Below are positions 1 through 7,117 of a stretch of 33,448 nucleotides of DNA, piece by piece; the first letter of the stretch is position 1, and each line of letters begins with the position of its first letter. The stretch comes from Streptomyces coryli. GTDB lineage: Bacteria > Actinomycetota > Actinomycetes > Streptomycetales > Streptomycetaceae. A model generated the notes under the pieces. The model was not told the DNA's origin and ran no database searches. It worked only from the letters and a program-made list of their open reading frames with translations. Location: positions 1 to 33,448 of the forward strand of contig NZ_JAAKZV010000069.1 of assembly GCF_011044975.1 (NCBI RefSeq). Direction: 5' to 3'. The position numbers were made by a program, and so were the translations under genes.

Positions 1-62
1 CCGGGAGTGCTCCCCTCCCCCGGGCGGCGGGGCTTTCACGCGCCACGCCCACAGCCGCCCGC
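1..62. other. Window-edge intergenic sequence
   Basis: G/C-rich non-coding sequence downstream of the MocR regulator gene. It holds a short inverted repeat (GGGAG-TG-CTCCC, 3-14) and C-runs, but no hairpin long enough to call a terminator with confidence. The rest of the intergenic region lies outside the window. Confidence 0.4.
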
Positions 63-1526
63 TCACCTGACCCCGGCGACCTCGTCGTACGCCTCCCGCA
101 GCCTCCGCACGCCCTCCGCCAACTCCCCCATCCCGGCCACCGCGATGAAGCTCAGCCGCAGATGTCCGGCGGGCGGCTCGGCCGGGAAGTACGGCCGGCC
201 CGGCCCGACCGCGACTCCGCGCCGCAGCGCGGCCGCGACCAGCTCCGCCTCGTCGACCCCGTCGGGCAGCCGCAGCCACACGTGAAATCCCCCGGCGGGT
301 ACGTGCGTGACCACCGGGCCCTCCGCGCCCATCGGCGCCAGCGCAGCCAGCGCGGCCAGCAGCGCCTCCCGCCGCACCCGCAGCTCCCCGCCGACCGTCC
401 GCAGATGGCGCCCCCACGCCGGCGCCCCGACCAGCTCCAGCGCGGCCTCCTGCAGCGGGCGCGGGACGAAGAAGCTGTCGACGACCTGCAGCGCCCGCAG
501 CCGCCGCAGCGCCGGCCCGCGAGCCGCCAAAGCGCCGACACGCAAGCTCGGGGAGGTGGCCTTGGTGAGGGAGTTGAGGTGCACGACGACGCCGTCCGCG
601 TCCAGCGACGCGAGCGTCGGCGGCAGCGGGCCCGCGTCCTCGTGCACCAGCCGGCGCGCGAAGTCGTCCTCGACCACGAACGCCCCGGCCTCCCGGGCGA
701 TCCGCAGCACCTCCCGGCCGCGCTCGGCGGAGAGCACGGCACCGGTCGGATTCTGGAACAGCGGCTGGCAGACGAACATCCGCGCCCCGCTCGCCCGGAA
801 GGCCTCCGCCAGCAGCTCGGGCCGCACGCCGTCCGCGTCCACCGGGACCGGCACCGGGCGCAGCCCGGAGGCCCGCGCGGCGGCCAGCATCCCCGCATAC
901 GTCGGCGACTCCACCAGCACCGGCGCCCCGGGCGGCGCCAGCGCCCGCAGCGCGGCGGTCAGCGCGCTCTGCCCGCCGGCCGTGATCAGCACGTCGGCCG
1001 CGGCCACCGCCCCGGCCGCCCCGCCGATCTCCCGCGCGAACCACTCGCGCAGCTCCAGCAGCCCCTCGATCGGCGGCCGCTCCCACGCCCCGGGCCGCCG
1101 CCCGGCCCGCGCCAGCGCGGCGGCCATCGCCCGCTCCGGCTGCAGACTCGCGTGCAGATAGCCGCCGCTGAGCTCGATCACGCCGGGCGGCGGGGTCGCG
1201 AGGGTGACCAGGACGCCGGTGGCGTCGACCGTACGCGGCACCAGACCGCCCGCCGCGTCGGCGCTGAGGGCGACCTCCTGCCAGGACGTATCCCCGGAGG
1301 GCACGGCCCCGGCGTGCGGCTCCGCCCGGAAGGCGCCCGCGCCCGGCCGGGTGGCGACGAGGCCCTCGGCGACGAGCGCGGCGAGCGCCCGCGAGACGGT
1401 TACGGGGCTGACGCGATGCCGCTCCACGAGCGCCCGGCTCGACGGCAGCTTCTCACCCGGCGAGTAGCGCTTTACCTCATCGCGCAGGGTGTTTGTCAAT
1501 TCCCGCGCACTGCTACGCTGTTGCAT
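63..1526 (-). CDS. MocR-family regulator: GntR winged helix fused to an aminotransferase-like PLP domain
   Basis: A 487-residue protein. An N-terminal winged helix-turn-helix (about residues 5-70, with GEKLPSSRALVERHRVSPVTV) is followed by a fold-type I aminotransferase domain. That domain contains NPTG, a DDF segment and the PLP-lysine region SLTKATSPSLRVG. MocR proteins usually sense PLP or an amino compound and control a neighbouring transporter or enzyme gene. The reading frame stays open upstream, but the HTH begins directly after the ATG at 1526, so that start fits. No Shine-Dalgarno precedes it, so translation may be leaderless. The start codon overlaps that of the divergent EamA transporter gene, which is the likely target. 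The ligand cannot be read from sequence. A true aminotransferase is unlikely because of the HTH. Confidence 0.93.
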   Translation of the reverse strand: MQQRSSARELTNTLRDEVKRYSPGEKLPSSRALVERHRVSPVTVSRALAALVAEGLVATRPGAGAFRAEPHAGAVPSGDTSWQEVALSADAAGGLVPRTVDATGVLVTLATPPPGVIELSGGYLHASLQPERAMAAALARAGRRPGAWERPPIEGLLELREWFAREIGGAAGAVAAADVLITAGGQSALTAALRALAPPGAPVLVESPTYAGMLAAARASGLRPVPVPVDADGVRPELLAEAFRASGARMFVCQPLFQNPTGAVLSAERGREVLRIAREAGAFVVEDDFARRLVHEDAGPLPPTLASLDADGVVVHLNSLTKATSPSLRVGALAARGPALRRLRALQVVDSFFVPRPLQEAALELVGAPAWGRHLRTVGGELRVRREALLAALAALAPMGAEGPVVTHVPAGGFHVWLRLPDGVDEAELVAAALRRGVAVGPGRPYFPAEPPAGHLRLSFIAVAGMGELAEGVRRLREAYDEVAGVR

Positions 1527-1566
1527 GACAGCACACGATAGCGCTATTGCCACCAGCACGATAGCG
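1493..1566. promoter_or_regulatory. Divergent promoter/operator between MocR regulator and EamA transporter
   Basis: The two start codons share two bases (CATG, 1524-1527). For the plus strand, TTGTCA (1493-1498) and TACGCT (1514-1519) sit 15 bp apart and end 6 nt before the ATG, a leaderless arrangement. For the minus strand, TATCGT (1540-1535) precedes the regulator ATG. CGATAGCG occurs twice as a direct repeat (1536-1543 and 1559-1566), and the first copy overlaps a perfect palindrome ATAGCGCTAT (1538-1547). MocR regulators such as GabR and PdxR are known to bind paired direct repeats, so these are the best operator candidates. This is inference. Confidence 0.5.
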
Positions 1567-2433
1567 GTTCCGGGCACCGGCACCACCCTCCGCGGCACGG
1601 TGCTCGCCGCGCTCGGCGTCGTCGCCTTCTCCCTCACCTTCCCGGGCACCGCCTGGGCGCTGGACGGGCTCGGGCCCTGGTCGGTCACGATGACCCGGCT
1701 GGTGCTGGCGACCGCGCTCGTCGGGGTGGCGCTCCTGGTGCTGCGTGTGCGTCCCCCGGCCCGTACGCACTGGGCGGGCCTCGCCGTCGTCGCCGCAGGC
1801 GTGGTGATCGGCTTCCCGCTGCTGACCACGCTCGCCCTGACCACCTCCACCACCTCGCACGCCGCCGTGGTGGTCGGCCTGCTCCCGCTCACCACGGCCA
1901 CGTATTCGGCGCTACGGACCGGCGCCCGGCACTCGCGCACCTTCTGGATCGCGGCCCTCGCCGGCGCGGCCGCCGTGGTCGCCTTCACCCTCTCCGAGGG
2001 CGGTGGCGGCGTGAGCGTCGCGGACCTCTACCTCTTCGGTGCGCTGCTGATCTGCGCGGCGGGTTACGGCGAGGGCGGCCGACTGGCCCGTACGATGCCC
2101 GGCTGGCAGGTCATCAGCTGGGCGCTGGTGCTGTGCCTGCCGCTGTCGGTGCCCGGCGCGATCCTGGCGCTGAGCCAGGAGCCCGCCGAGTTCACCGGCC
2201 ACACGATCGCGGGGCTGCTGTGGCTGGCCATCGGGTCGCAGGTGCTCGGCCTGGTCGTCTGGTACCGCGGCATGGCCCTGATCGGCGTCGGGCGCGCCAG
2301 CCAGCTGCAGCTGGCGCAGCCGCTGTTGACCCTGGTGTGGGCGGTGTCCCTGCTGGGCGAGGACCTGGCCCCGGCGGCACCGCTGACCGCGGTGGTGGTG
2401 CTGGCCTGCATCGCGGTGACCCAGCGCAAGTGA
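1525..2433 (+). CDS. EamA/DMT-superfamily transporter
   Basis: A 302-residue polytopic membrane protein with about ten hydrophobic segments, typical of two EamA repeats of five helices. Examples are TVLAALGVVAFSLTF near the N-terminus and LTAVVVLACIAVTQ at the C-terminus. DMT-family members export or import small metabolites such as amino acids, purines or vitamins; the substrate here is unknown. The ATG at 1525 is chosen because a TACGCT hexamer lies 6 nt upstream, fitting leaderless initiation. The only later candidate, GTG at 1600, has no ribosome-binding site and would cut into the first helix. It is divergent from a MocR regulator, a pairing that suggests transport controlled by that regulator. 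The 3' end meets the next convergent gene with 9 bp between stops. Confidence 0.9.
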   Translation: MTAHDSAIATSTIAVPGTGTTLRGTVLAALGVVAFSLTFPGTAWALDGLGPWSVTMTRLVLATALVGVALLVLRVRPPARTHWAGLAVVAAGVVIGFPLLTTLALTTSTTSHAAVVVGLLPLTTATYSALRTGARHSRTFWIAALAGAAAVVAFTLSEGGGGVSVADLYLFGALLICAAGYGEGGRLARTMPGWQVISWALVLCLPLSVPGAILALSQEPAEFTGHTIAGLLWLAIGSQVLGLVVWYRGMALIGVGRASQLQLAQPLLTLVWAVSLLGEDLAPAAPLTAVVVLACIAVTQRK

Positions 2434-2442
2434 GCGCCGGGC

Positions 2443-3033
2443 TCAGCCCAGGTCCACCGACCCCCGCAGCGGATCCCGCAGATCCGTCCCCCGCTCCAGC
2501 CAGCGCTCCTGGAGCGCCTCCGCCCCGTGCACCCGCTTCCACGCGGCCTCATTGGGCGTCATCGGCAGCAGCGGCAGAAAGCGCACCGGCTCCATCGGCT
2601 CGTCCAGCTCCAGGTCCTCGACCAGCCCGCCGGACTCAGCCACCAGCACCGACGTGAACGGCGCCCCGGGCCACAGCGGTTCGCCCAGATCCAGCGACGC
2701 CCCGGGCGCCACCACGACGCCCTCGACCTGCGGCGACGCGGCCAGCACGGCGAGCGGCTTCAGCACCTTGTCGGTATCCGCGTCCCCGGCCCGTACGGTC
2801 AGCAGCAGCTCGGCCCGCGGCCCCCGCACCGGATCCGCCAGCGCGGCCGACGGGTCGACCATCGGCGCGGCGGACATGCCCAGCGTGGCGTAACGGACCA
2901 GCGGGGCCTCCGAGAAGCGCAGCACCTCGAGCGGTTCGGTGCCGAGGAAGGTCACCCCCGCCCGCGCGTCGGGCTCGCCGAATGCCGAGGTCAGGCGCGC
3001 CTCTACGAGCGCGAGTACGTCTGCGGTCGCCAT
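2443..3033 (-). CDS. Suppressor-of-fused (SUFU) domain protein
   Basis: A 196-residue cytoplasmic protein beginning MATADVLALVEARL. The body resembles the bacterial suppressor-of-fused family: GVTFLGTEPLEVLRF, RYATLGMS, an RAELLLTVR strand, VVAPGASLDLGEPLWPG and a C-terminal LLPMTPNEAAWKRVHG. Molecular function in bacteria is not established; some relatives act as toxin-immunity or stress-associated proteins. The frame extends upstream to 3099, but the ATG at 3033 matches the start of the conserved part. A TATGCT hexamer ends 8 nt before it, implying leaderless translation. It stands alone, convergent with the EamA gene and divergent from corA. The family call rests on recalled similarity. 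Confidence 0.8.
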   Translation of the reverse strand: MATADVLALVEARLTSAFGEPDARAGVTFLGTEPLEVLRFSEAPLVRYATLGMSAAPMVDPSAALADPVRGPRAELLLTVRAGDADTDKVLKPLAVLAASPQVEGVVVAPGASLDLGEPLWPGAPFTSVLVAESGGLVEDLELDEPMEPVRFLPLLPMTPNEAAWKRVHGAEALQERWLERGTDLRDPLRGSVDLG

Positions 3034-3040
3034 GCGGCCG

Positions 3041-3068
3041 AGCATAGAGCGTGCGTACATCGGACGAA
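3041..3068 (-). promoter_or_regulatory. Putative leaderless promoter of the SUFU-domain gene
   Basis: Read on the minus strand, TATGCT (3046-3041) is a good -10 hexamer 8 nt before the ATG. A possible -35, TTCGTC (3068-3063), lies 16 bp further upstream. No Shine-Dalgarno is present, so transcription probably starts at or next to the start codon. Confidence 0.45.
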
Positions 3069-3124
3069 CAACGGCCGCCGCGGGCGTCATACCGGCCACT
3101 GAGGCGTATGGTCGGCTGGTAACC

Positions 3125-3160
3125 TTGGCAAGCGCGTCAAGGCAAGTGGATTAGCTTGCC
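3125..3160 (+). promoter_or_regulatory. GGCAAG hexamer array with possible corA promoter
   Basis: GGCAAG occurs at 3127-3132 and 3141-3146, and its complement CTTGCC at 3155-3160. Starts are exactly 14 bp apart. The array overlaps a possible promoter: TTGGCA (3125-3130), 18 bp, then GATTAG (3149-3154). The second and third hexamers form an inverted repeat around the possible -10. This looks like a repressor or activator site, but the binding protein is unknown. Confidence 0.35.
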
Positions 3161-3478
3161 CACGATTACGCATCGGCAAACGTCCCCTCGAGGGACCGGA
3201 CCGGAGGAGGTGGCGCTGAGGTGGACCCTAGTCGACCTTGCAGTACCAGCGGCTCTTCCGTCCCACTCCACGCCTGCTGAGACTCTCCTTCTCCCCACGG
3301 CACGCCCGTCCGACGGTTGAGCAGCTGTTCCCGAACACCTGTCACAGCACCATGCCGCCACCGCGCTTTTCAGCGGTGCCCGCTTTGCGGACGTACGCGT
3401 AACGGAGCACGTAGGTCCCCATTCCGGGCAGCGCTGCCTGCATTTCGCGTTGGCGCGGAATCGCGAAGGAGCCTGCCC

Positions 3479-4612
3479 ATGTCGATGATCCGCGACCTGC
3501 GAGCCGCCGTCCGTCCCGTCCGCCAGCGGGGCAAGTCGGCGTACAGCTACGACTTCACCCGTGACCCCGCCACCGGCAGCGCCATCGTCGACTGCGCGGT
3601 CTACCGGCACGGCCGCCGGGTCACCGAGCGGCTCTCCCCCGCCGAGGCGATGCGGGCGGTGCGCGCCACCGGCGGCTTCGCCTGGATCGGGCTGCACGAG
3701 CCGACCGAGGACGAATTCCAGGGCATCGCCAAGGAGTTCGGCCTGCACCCGCTCGCCGTGGAGGACGCCATCCAGGCGCACCAGCGGCCGAAGCTGGAGC
3801 CGTACGACGGCTCGCTCTTCACCGTCTTCAAGACCATCCACTACGTCGAGCACGCCGAGCTCACCGCCACCAGCGAGGTGGTGGAGACCGGCGAGGTGAT
3901 GTGCTTCACCGGGCGGGACTTCATCATCACCGTCCGGCACGGCGGCCAGGGCTCGCTGCGCTCCCTCCGGCACCGGCTGGAGGAGGACTCCGAGCTGCTG
4001 TCCAAGGGGCCGAGCGCGGTCCTGCACGCGATCGCCGACCAGGTCGTGGACTCGTATCTCTGCGTCGCCGACGCCGTCCAGACCGACATCGACGAGGTCG
4101 AGATCGACGTCTTCTCGCCCATGGGGCATCCCCGGTCGAAGACTGGGGAAGGTTCGCGTGGCCGGCGCGGCGGCGACGCGGGGCGGGTGTATCAGCTCAA
4201 GCGCGAGGTGCTGGAGTTCAAGCGCGCCGTGGCGCCGCTGCTGCGGCCGATGCAGCTGCTGTCCGAGCGGCCGATGCGGTTCGTGGACGCGGAGATCCAG
4301 AAGTACTTCCGGGACGTGGCGGATCACGTCGCCCGGGTGCACGAGCAGGTGGCGTCCTTCGACGACCTGCTGAACTCCATCCTGCAGGCCAACCTCGCGC
4401 AGGCGACCGTGGCGCAGAACGAGGACATGCGCAAGATCACCTCGTGGGCGGCGATCTTCGCGGTCCCGACGATGATCGCCGGCATCTACGGCATGAACTT
4501 CGACTACATGCCGGAGCTCCACTCGCGCTACGGCTACCCCGCCGTGATGACCGTGATCGTCGTCATCTGCTTCACGATCCATCGCGGGTTCCGGCGCAAC
4601 GGCTGGCTGTGA
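3479..4612 (+). CDS. corA: CorA-family Mg2+/Co2+ transporter
   Basis: A 377-residue CorA channel protein of the cytoplasmic membrane. It has a long N-terminal alpha/beta cytoplasmic domain, a coiled-coil stalk (YQLKREVLEFKRAV, IQKYFRDVADHVARVHEQV) and two C-terminal helices. The GMN signature lies at residues about 338-340 (IYGMNFDYMPEL), and the protein ends in the basic tail HRGFRRNGWL. CorA pentamers conduct Mg2+ and gate on cytoplasmic Mg2+. The ATG at 3479 is preceded by GAAGGAG at proper spacing; upstream codons in frame do not resemble CorA. A stretch near residues 214-233 (GHPRSKTGEGSRGRRGGDAG) looks inserted relative to usual Streptomyces CorA and is encoded by palindromic DNA. The long upstream leader suggests RNA-level control. 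Confidence 0.95.
   Translation: MSMIRDLRAAVRPVRQRGKSAYSYDFTRDPATGSAIVDCAVYRHGRRVTERLSPAEAMRAVRATGGFAWIGLHEPTEDEFQGIAKEFGLHPLAVEDAIQAHQRPKLEPYDGSLFTVFKTIHYVEHAELTATSEVVETGEVMCFTGRDFIITVRHGGQGSLRSLRHRLEEDSELLSKGPSAVLHAIADQVVDSYLCVADAVQTDIDEVEIDVFSPMGHPRSKTGEGSRGRRGGDAGRVYQLKREVLEFKRAVAPLLRPMQLLSERPMRFVDAEIQKYFRDVADHVARVHEQVASFDDLLNSILQANLAQATVAQNEDMRKITSWAAIFAVPTMIAGIYGMNFDYMPELHSRYGYPAVMTVIVVICFTIHRGFRRNGWL
4118..4165. repeat. Palindromic, repeat-like insertion inside corA
   Basis: The DNA contains CCCATGGG (4118-4125), GGGG-cat-CCCC (4123-4133) and a hairpin in which 4130-4137 (CCCCGGTC) pairs with 4141-4148 (GACTGGGG) across a GAA loop with one G-T wobble. It keeps the corA frame and encodes a basic, glycine-rich loop between the cytoplasmic domain and the stalk helix. 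It resembles small dispersed palindromes of Streptomyces genomes. That identity is from memory, and boundaries are approximate. Confidence 0.4.
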
Positions 4613-4619
4613 AGGACGC

Positions 4620-4625
4620 TAGCCT
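4620..4625 (+). promoter_or_regulatory. Putative -10 hexamer of a leaderless transcript
   Basis: TAGCCT ends 8 nt before the ATG at 4633 and no Shine-Dalgarno is present, so the small gene downstream of corA probably has its own leaderless promoter. No clear -35 is seen; the preceding bases are the end of corA. Confidence 0.35.
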
Positions 4626-4632
4626 CGACCGT

Positions 4633-5127
4633 ATGACGCTGATCGGCAATGCCCTGATCGAAGAAGCCGCCAAGAAGTCCGGCCTGCTCTGGATCGAGGG
4701 CCGCGCGCTGTGGCACGTCTGGCACGAAGGCGCCGTGCACGTCCTCGGCGACGGCCCCGCCGAGCAGCCGCTCGACGGGCTCGACGACGGCGGTACGGCG
4801 GTCATCGTCGCGCGCAGCAAGGACAAGGGCGGCCGCCTCGTCAGCTGGCCGGTCCGTATCACCGAACTCGCCCCGGACAGCGAGGCCTGGCAGGCAGCGG
4901 CCGCCGAGCTCAAGGGCAAGCGGCTCAACGCGCATGACGGCGAGAAGGCCGTCGAGCGCTGGGCGAAGGAGTGCCGGCTGCTGCGCCTGGAGGCGTCGGG
5001 CCCCGCCGATACGGAAGCCCCTGACGGCTCGCTCGCCGCCCCGCCGGTGTCCTCGCCCGCCGTCACCCGGCGGCCGATCCCGGCGGCACTGCCGCGGCTG
5101 CTCTTCCGCCGCAAGGCGCGCCGCTAG
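4633..5127 (+). CDS. Conserved hypothetical protein, possibly PNPOx-like
   Basis: A 164-residue protein beginning MTLIGNALIEEAAKKSGLLW. Alternating beta-rich segments (ALWHVWHEGAVHVLGDG, TAVIVARSKDKGGRLVSWPVRI) and a C-terminal WAKECRLLRL resemble small split-barrel proteins of the pyridoxamine-phosphate-oxidase superfamily, but no cofactor motif is clear. The last 45 residues are a proline/alanine-rich tail ending in a basic cluster (LFRRKARR). The ATG at 4633 is 20 bp after the corA stop. An upstream -10-like hexamer and absence of a ribosome-binding site point to leaderless expression, not coupling to corA. It is convergent with the lipoprotein gene, 10 bp between stops. No function is assigned. 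Confidence 0.8.
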   Translation: MTLIGNALIEEAAKKSGLLWIEGRALWHVWHEGAVHVLGDGPAEQPLDGLDDGGTAVIVARSKDKGGRLVSWPVRITELAPDSEAWQAAAAELKGKRLNAHDGEKAVERWAKECRLLRLEASGPADTEAPDGSLAAPPVSSPAVTRRPIPAALPRLLFRRKARR

Positions 5128-5137
5128 CAGCCCCCGG

Positions 5138-5869
5138 CTACGAGTCGACCTTCTCCCCGTAATCCACGACCTCGCCCTTGTTCGGCGGCTTGACCGCGAA
5201 CTCCTCGCCCCACTGGGCGAGTTCCACAACCCCCGCGCCCCCCGCGCGCTTCAGGCGCATCGGATACGGCGCGCCCTCCAGCGACACGTCGAGCGTGCCG
5301 CCCTTGCCGCCGCCCGCCGACAGCTGGATGGTCCGTACGCCGCCGACCTCCGCGCGGTCGCCGGTCTCGACCTTGCCGTGCATCGTCAGCAGCCCGTCGA
5401 GCAGCACCTGCATCTGTGTGAAGCCGGACAGCTGCTTGTACGCGGCGTCGGTGCCCGGCACCCGCACGTACTTGCCGCTGAGCTTCTCCGCCGCCACCTT
5501 GTCGGCCTTGGAGTCCGCGTCCTTCTCGCCGGTGGACTGCTTCAGCCAGAACTCGCTGCCGGCCTTCATGTACAGCGCTTTGTCTATCCGCAGCAGCGTG
5601 AACGTGCCGTCCTTCGACGACACCTCGCCGGTGCCGCCGTTGCGGGTCAGCCGCATGTCCAGCTTGTAGACGCGGCCCGAGCTGACGACGCTGCCCTCGA
5701 GCCGTACCGACGAGGCCTTGCCCGCCGCGGCCATCGTCTTGGCCTTGATCTCGGAGGCCGACAGCTTGCCGACGCCGTTGGTGCCCTCGTCGGGATCGTC
5801 GGCGCAACCTGTCACCGCAGTGAGCATCGCGGCGCAGAGCACGGCCGCCGGTGCCACTGCTTTCCTCAT
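5138..5869 (-). CDS. LprG/LppX-like lipoprotein
   Basis: A 243-residue predicted lipoprotein. The signal peptide MRKAVAPAAVLCAAMLTAVTGC ends in a lipobox with the lipidated cysteine at residue 22. The mature part has the antiparallel beta-sheet pattern of the LolA/LprG/LppX fold (SSVRLEGSVVSSGRVYKLDMRL, TFTLLRIDKALYMKAGSEFWL, GGVRTIQLSAGG, YPMRLKRAG). Mycobacterial members carry acylated glycolipids or triacylglycerol to the cell surface; that role here is only a possibility. The start at 5869 places the basic residues directly before the hydrophobic core. It is divergent from mrp with 75 bp between starts. Mycobacterium also has a lipoprotein gene near mrp, but I cannot show orthology. Confidence 0.85.
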   Translation of the reverse strand: MRKAVAPAAVLCAAMLTAVTGCADDPDEGTNGVGKLSASEIKAKTMAAAGKASSVRLEGSVVSSGRVYKLDMRLTRNGGTGEVSSKDGTFTLLRIDKALYMKAGSEFWLKQSTGEKDADSKADKVAAEKLSGKYVRVPGTDAAYKQLSGFTQMQVLLDGLLTMHGKVETGDRAEVGGVRTIQLSAGGGKGGTLDVSLEGAPYPMRLKRAGGAGVVELAQWGEEFAVKPPNKGEVVDYGEKVDS

Positions 5870-5932
5870 CACGCGGTGCAGCGTACCGGTCGAGTGATGG
5901 ACCTGACTTTCCCGCCCTCCCCGCCGCAGCCG

Positions 5933-5938
5933 TACGCT
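5933..5938 (+). promoter_or_regulatory. Putative -10 of the mrp leaderless promoter
   Basis: TACGCT ends 7 nt before the mrp ATG (5945) and there is no Shine-Dalgarno. The same hexamer occupies nearly the same position before the EamA gene at 1514-1519. No -35 at standard spacing is evident. Confidence 0.4.
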
Positions 5939-5944
5939 TGGGGC

Positions 5945-7081
5945 ATGGCTCCCACAGAAGACGGCGTGCGTGCCGCGCTCGCTACGGTGAACGACCCGGA
6001 GATCCACCGGCCGATCACCGAACTCGGCATGGTCAAGTCGGTAGAGATCGGGACGGACGGCTCGGTCGCCGTGACCGTGTATCTCACCATCTCGGGTTGT
6101 CCGATGCGGGACACCATCACGCAACGCGTGACCGAGGCGGTACAGGGCGTTGAGGGCGTGACGTCCGTCACAGTCACGCTCGATGTGATGAGCGACGAGC
6201 AGCGCAAGGAGCTCGCCACCGCGCTGCGCGGCGGCACCGCCGAGCGCGAGATCCCGTTCGCCAAGCCGGGCAGCCTGACGCGGGTGTACTGCGTGGCGTC
6301 CGGCAAGGGCGGTGTCGGCAAGTCGTCCGTCACCGTCAACCTGGCCGCGGCGATGGCCGCCGACGGCCTCAAGGTCGGCGTCGTCGACGCGGACATCTAC
6401 GGCCACAGCGTGCCCCGCATGCTCGGCGCCGACGGCAAGCCCACCCAGGTCGAGAACATGATCATGCCGCCGTCCGCGAACGGCGTGAAGGTCATCTCCA
6501 TCGGCATGTTCACCCCGGGCAACGCCCCCGTGGTCTGGCGCGGCCCGATGCTGCACCGCGCGCTGCAGCAGTTCCTCGCCGACGTCTACTGGGGCGACCT
6601 GGACGTGCTGCTGCTCGACCTGCCGCCCGGCACCGGCGACATCGCCATCTCGGTCGCGCAGCTCATCCCGAGCGCCGAGATCCTCGTCGTCACCACCCCG
6701 CAGCAGGCCGCCGCCGAGGTGGCCGAGCGGGCCGGCGCCATCGCCGTACAGACCCACCAGAAGATCGTCGGCGTCGTCGAGAACATGGCCGGGCTGCCCT
6801 GCCCGCACTGCGGCGAGATGGTCGACGTCTTCGGTACGGGCGGCGGCGAGCGCGTCGCCGAGGGCCTGACGAAGTCCACCGGCGCCAACGTCCCGGTGCT
6901 CGGCTCGATCCCGATCGACGTGCGCCTGCGCGAGGGCGGCGACGAGGGCAAGCCGGTGGTCCTCACCGACCCCGACTCCGCGGCGGGCGCGGCACTCCGC
7001 GCGGTCGCCGGCAAGCTCGGCGGGCGCCAGCGCGGCCTGTCGGGCATGACGCTGGGGCTCACGCCGAAGAACAAGTTCTGA
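5945..7081 (+). CDS. mrp: Mrp/ApbC-family Fe-S cluster carrier ATPase
   Basis: A 378-residue cytoplasmic protein with an N-terminal MIP18/DUF59 domain (residues about 5-85, including LTISGCPMRDTI) and a C-terminal P-loop ATPase domain. The deviant Walker A (SGKGGVGKSS, 119-128) follows VYCVA, and LLLDLPPGTGD is the Walker B region. The CPHC pair at Cys286 and Cys289 is the expected Fe-S bridging site of the dimer. The family assembles or delivers Fe-S clusters to apoproteins. Start choice rests on a TACGCT hexamer 7 nt upstream; the frame is open far upstream but that part does not resemble Mrp. It is followed by an 11-bp perfect hairpin terminator. Synteny with the mycobacterial mrp-sigE region supports the call. 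Confidence 0.96.
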   Translation: MAPTEDGVRAALATVNDPEIHRPITELGMVKSVEIGTDGSVAVTVYLTISGCPMRDTITQRVTEAVQGVEGVTSVTVTLDVMSDEQRKELATALRGGTAEREIPFAKPGSLTRVYCVASGKGGVGKSSVTVNLAAAMAADGLKVGVVDADIYGHSVPRMLGADGKPTQVENMIMPPSANGVKVISIGMFTPGNAPVVWRGPMLHRALQQFLADVYWGDLDVLLLDLPPGTGDIAISVAQLIPSAEILVVTTPQQAAAEVAERAGAIAVQTHQKIVGVVENMAGLPCPHCGEMVDVFGTGGGERVAEGLTKSTGANVPVLGSIPIDVRLREGGDEGKPVVLTDPDSAAGAALRAVAGKLGGRQRGLSGMTLGLTPKNKF

Positions 7082-7087
7082 GCGGGC

Positions 7088-7112
7088 GGTGGGCCCCCGG
7101 CGGGGGCCCACC
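7088..7112. terminator. Bidirectional terminator between mrp and the hypothetical gene
   Basis: A perfect 11-bp stem (GGTGGGCCCCC, 7088-7098, with 7102-7112) and a 3-nt GGC loop between convergent genes. No U-tract follows, as usual for Streptomyces terminators. Confidence 0.8.
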
Positions 7113-7117
7113 TCGGC

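Larger units (their letters stand above)
3034..3478. other. Long intergenic region and probable structured leader of corA
   Basis: 445 bases without a convincing gene. The left part carries the SUFU-gene promoter and a regularly spaced hexamer array (3127-3160). Downstream there are small hairpins: GTCCC-ctcga-GGGAC near 3182-3196, CACCGC-N8-GCGGTG (3359-3378), and directly after it CCGC-TTT-GCGG (3380-3390). If transcription begins near 3160, corA has a leader of about 300 nt. That length suggests post-transcriptional control, for example by Mg2+. I looked for the conserved core of the M-box Mg2+ riboswitch and did not find it. No known riboswitch class is recognised. Confidence 0.4.

Noticed and set aside
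1527-1988. N-terminal extension of the MocR regulator
   Set aside because: It lies fully inside the transporter gene and has no recognised domain; the HTH begins right after the ATG at 1526.
3160-3478. M-box Mg2+ riboswitch upstream of corA
   Set aside because: The conserved M-box core elements are not present in recognisable form; only generic hairpins are seen.
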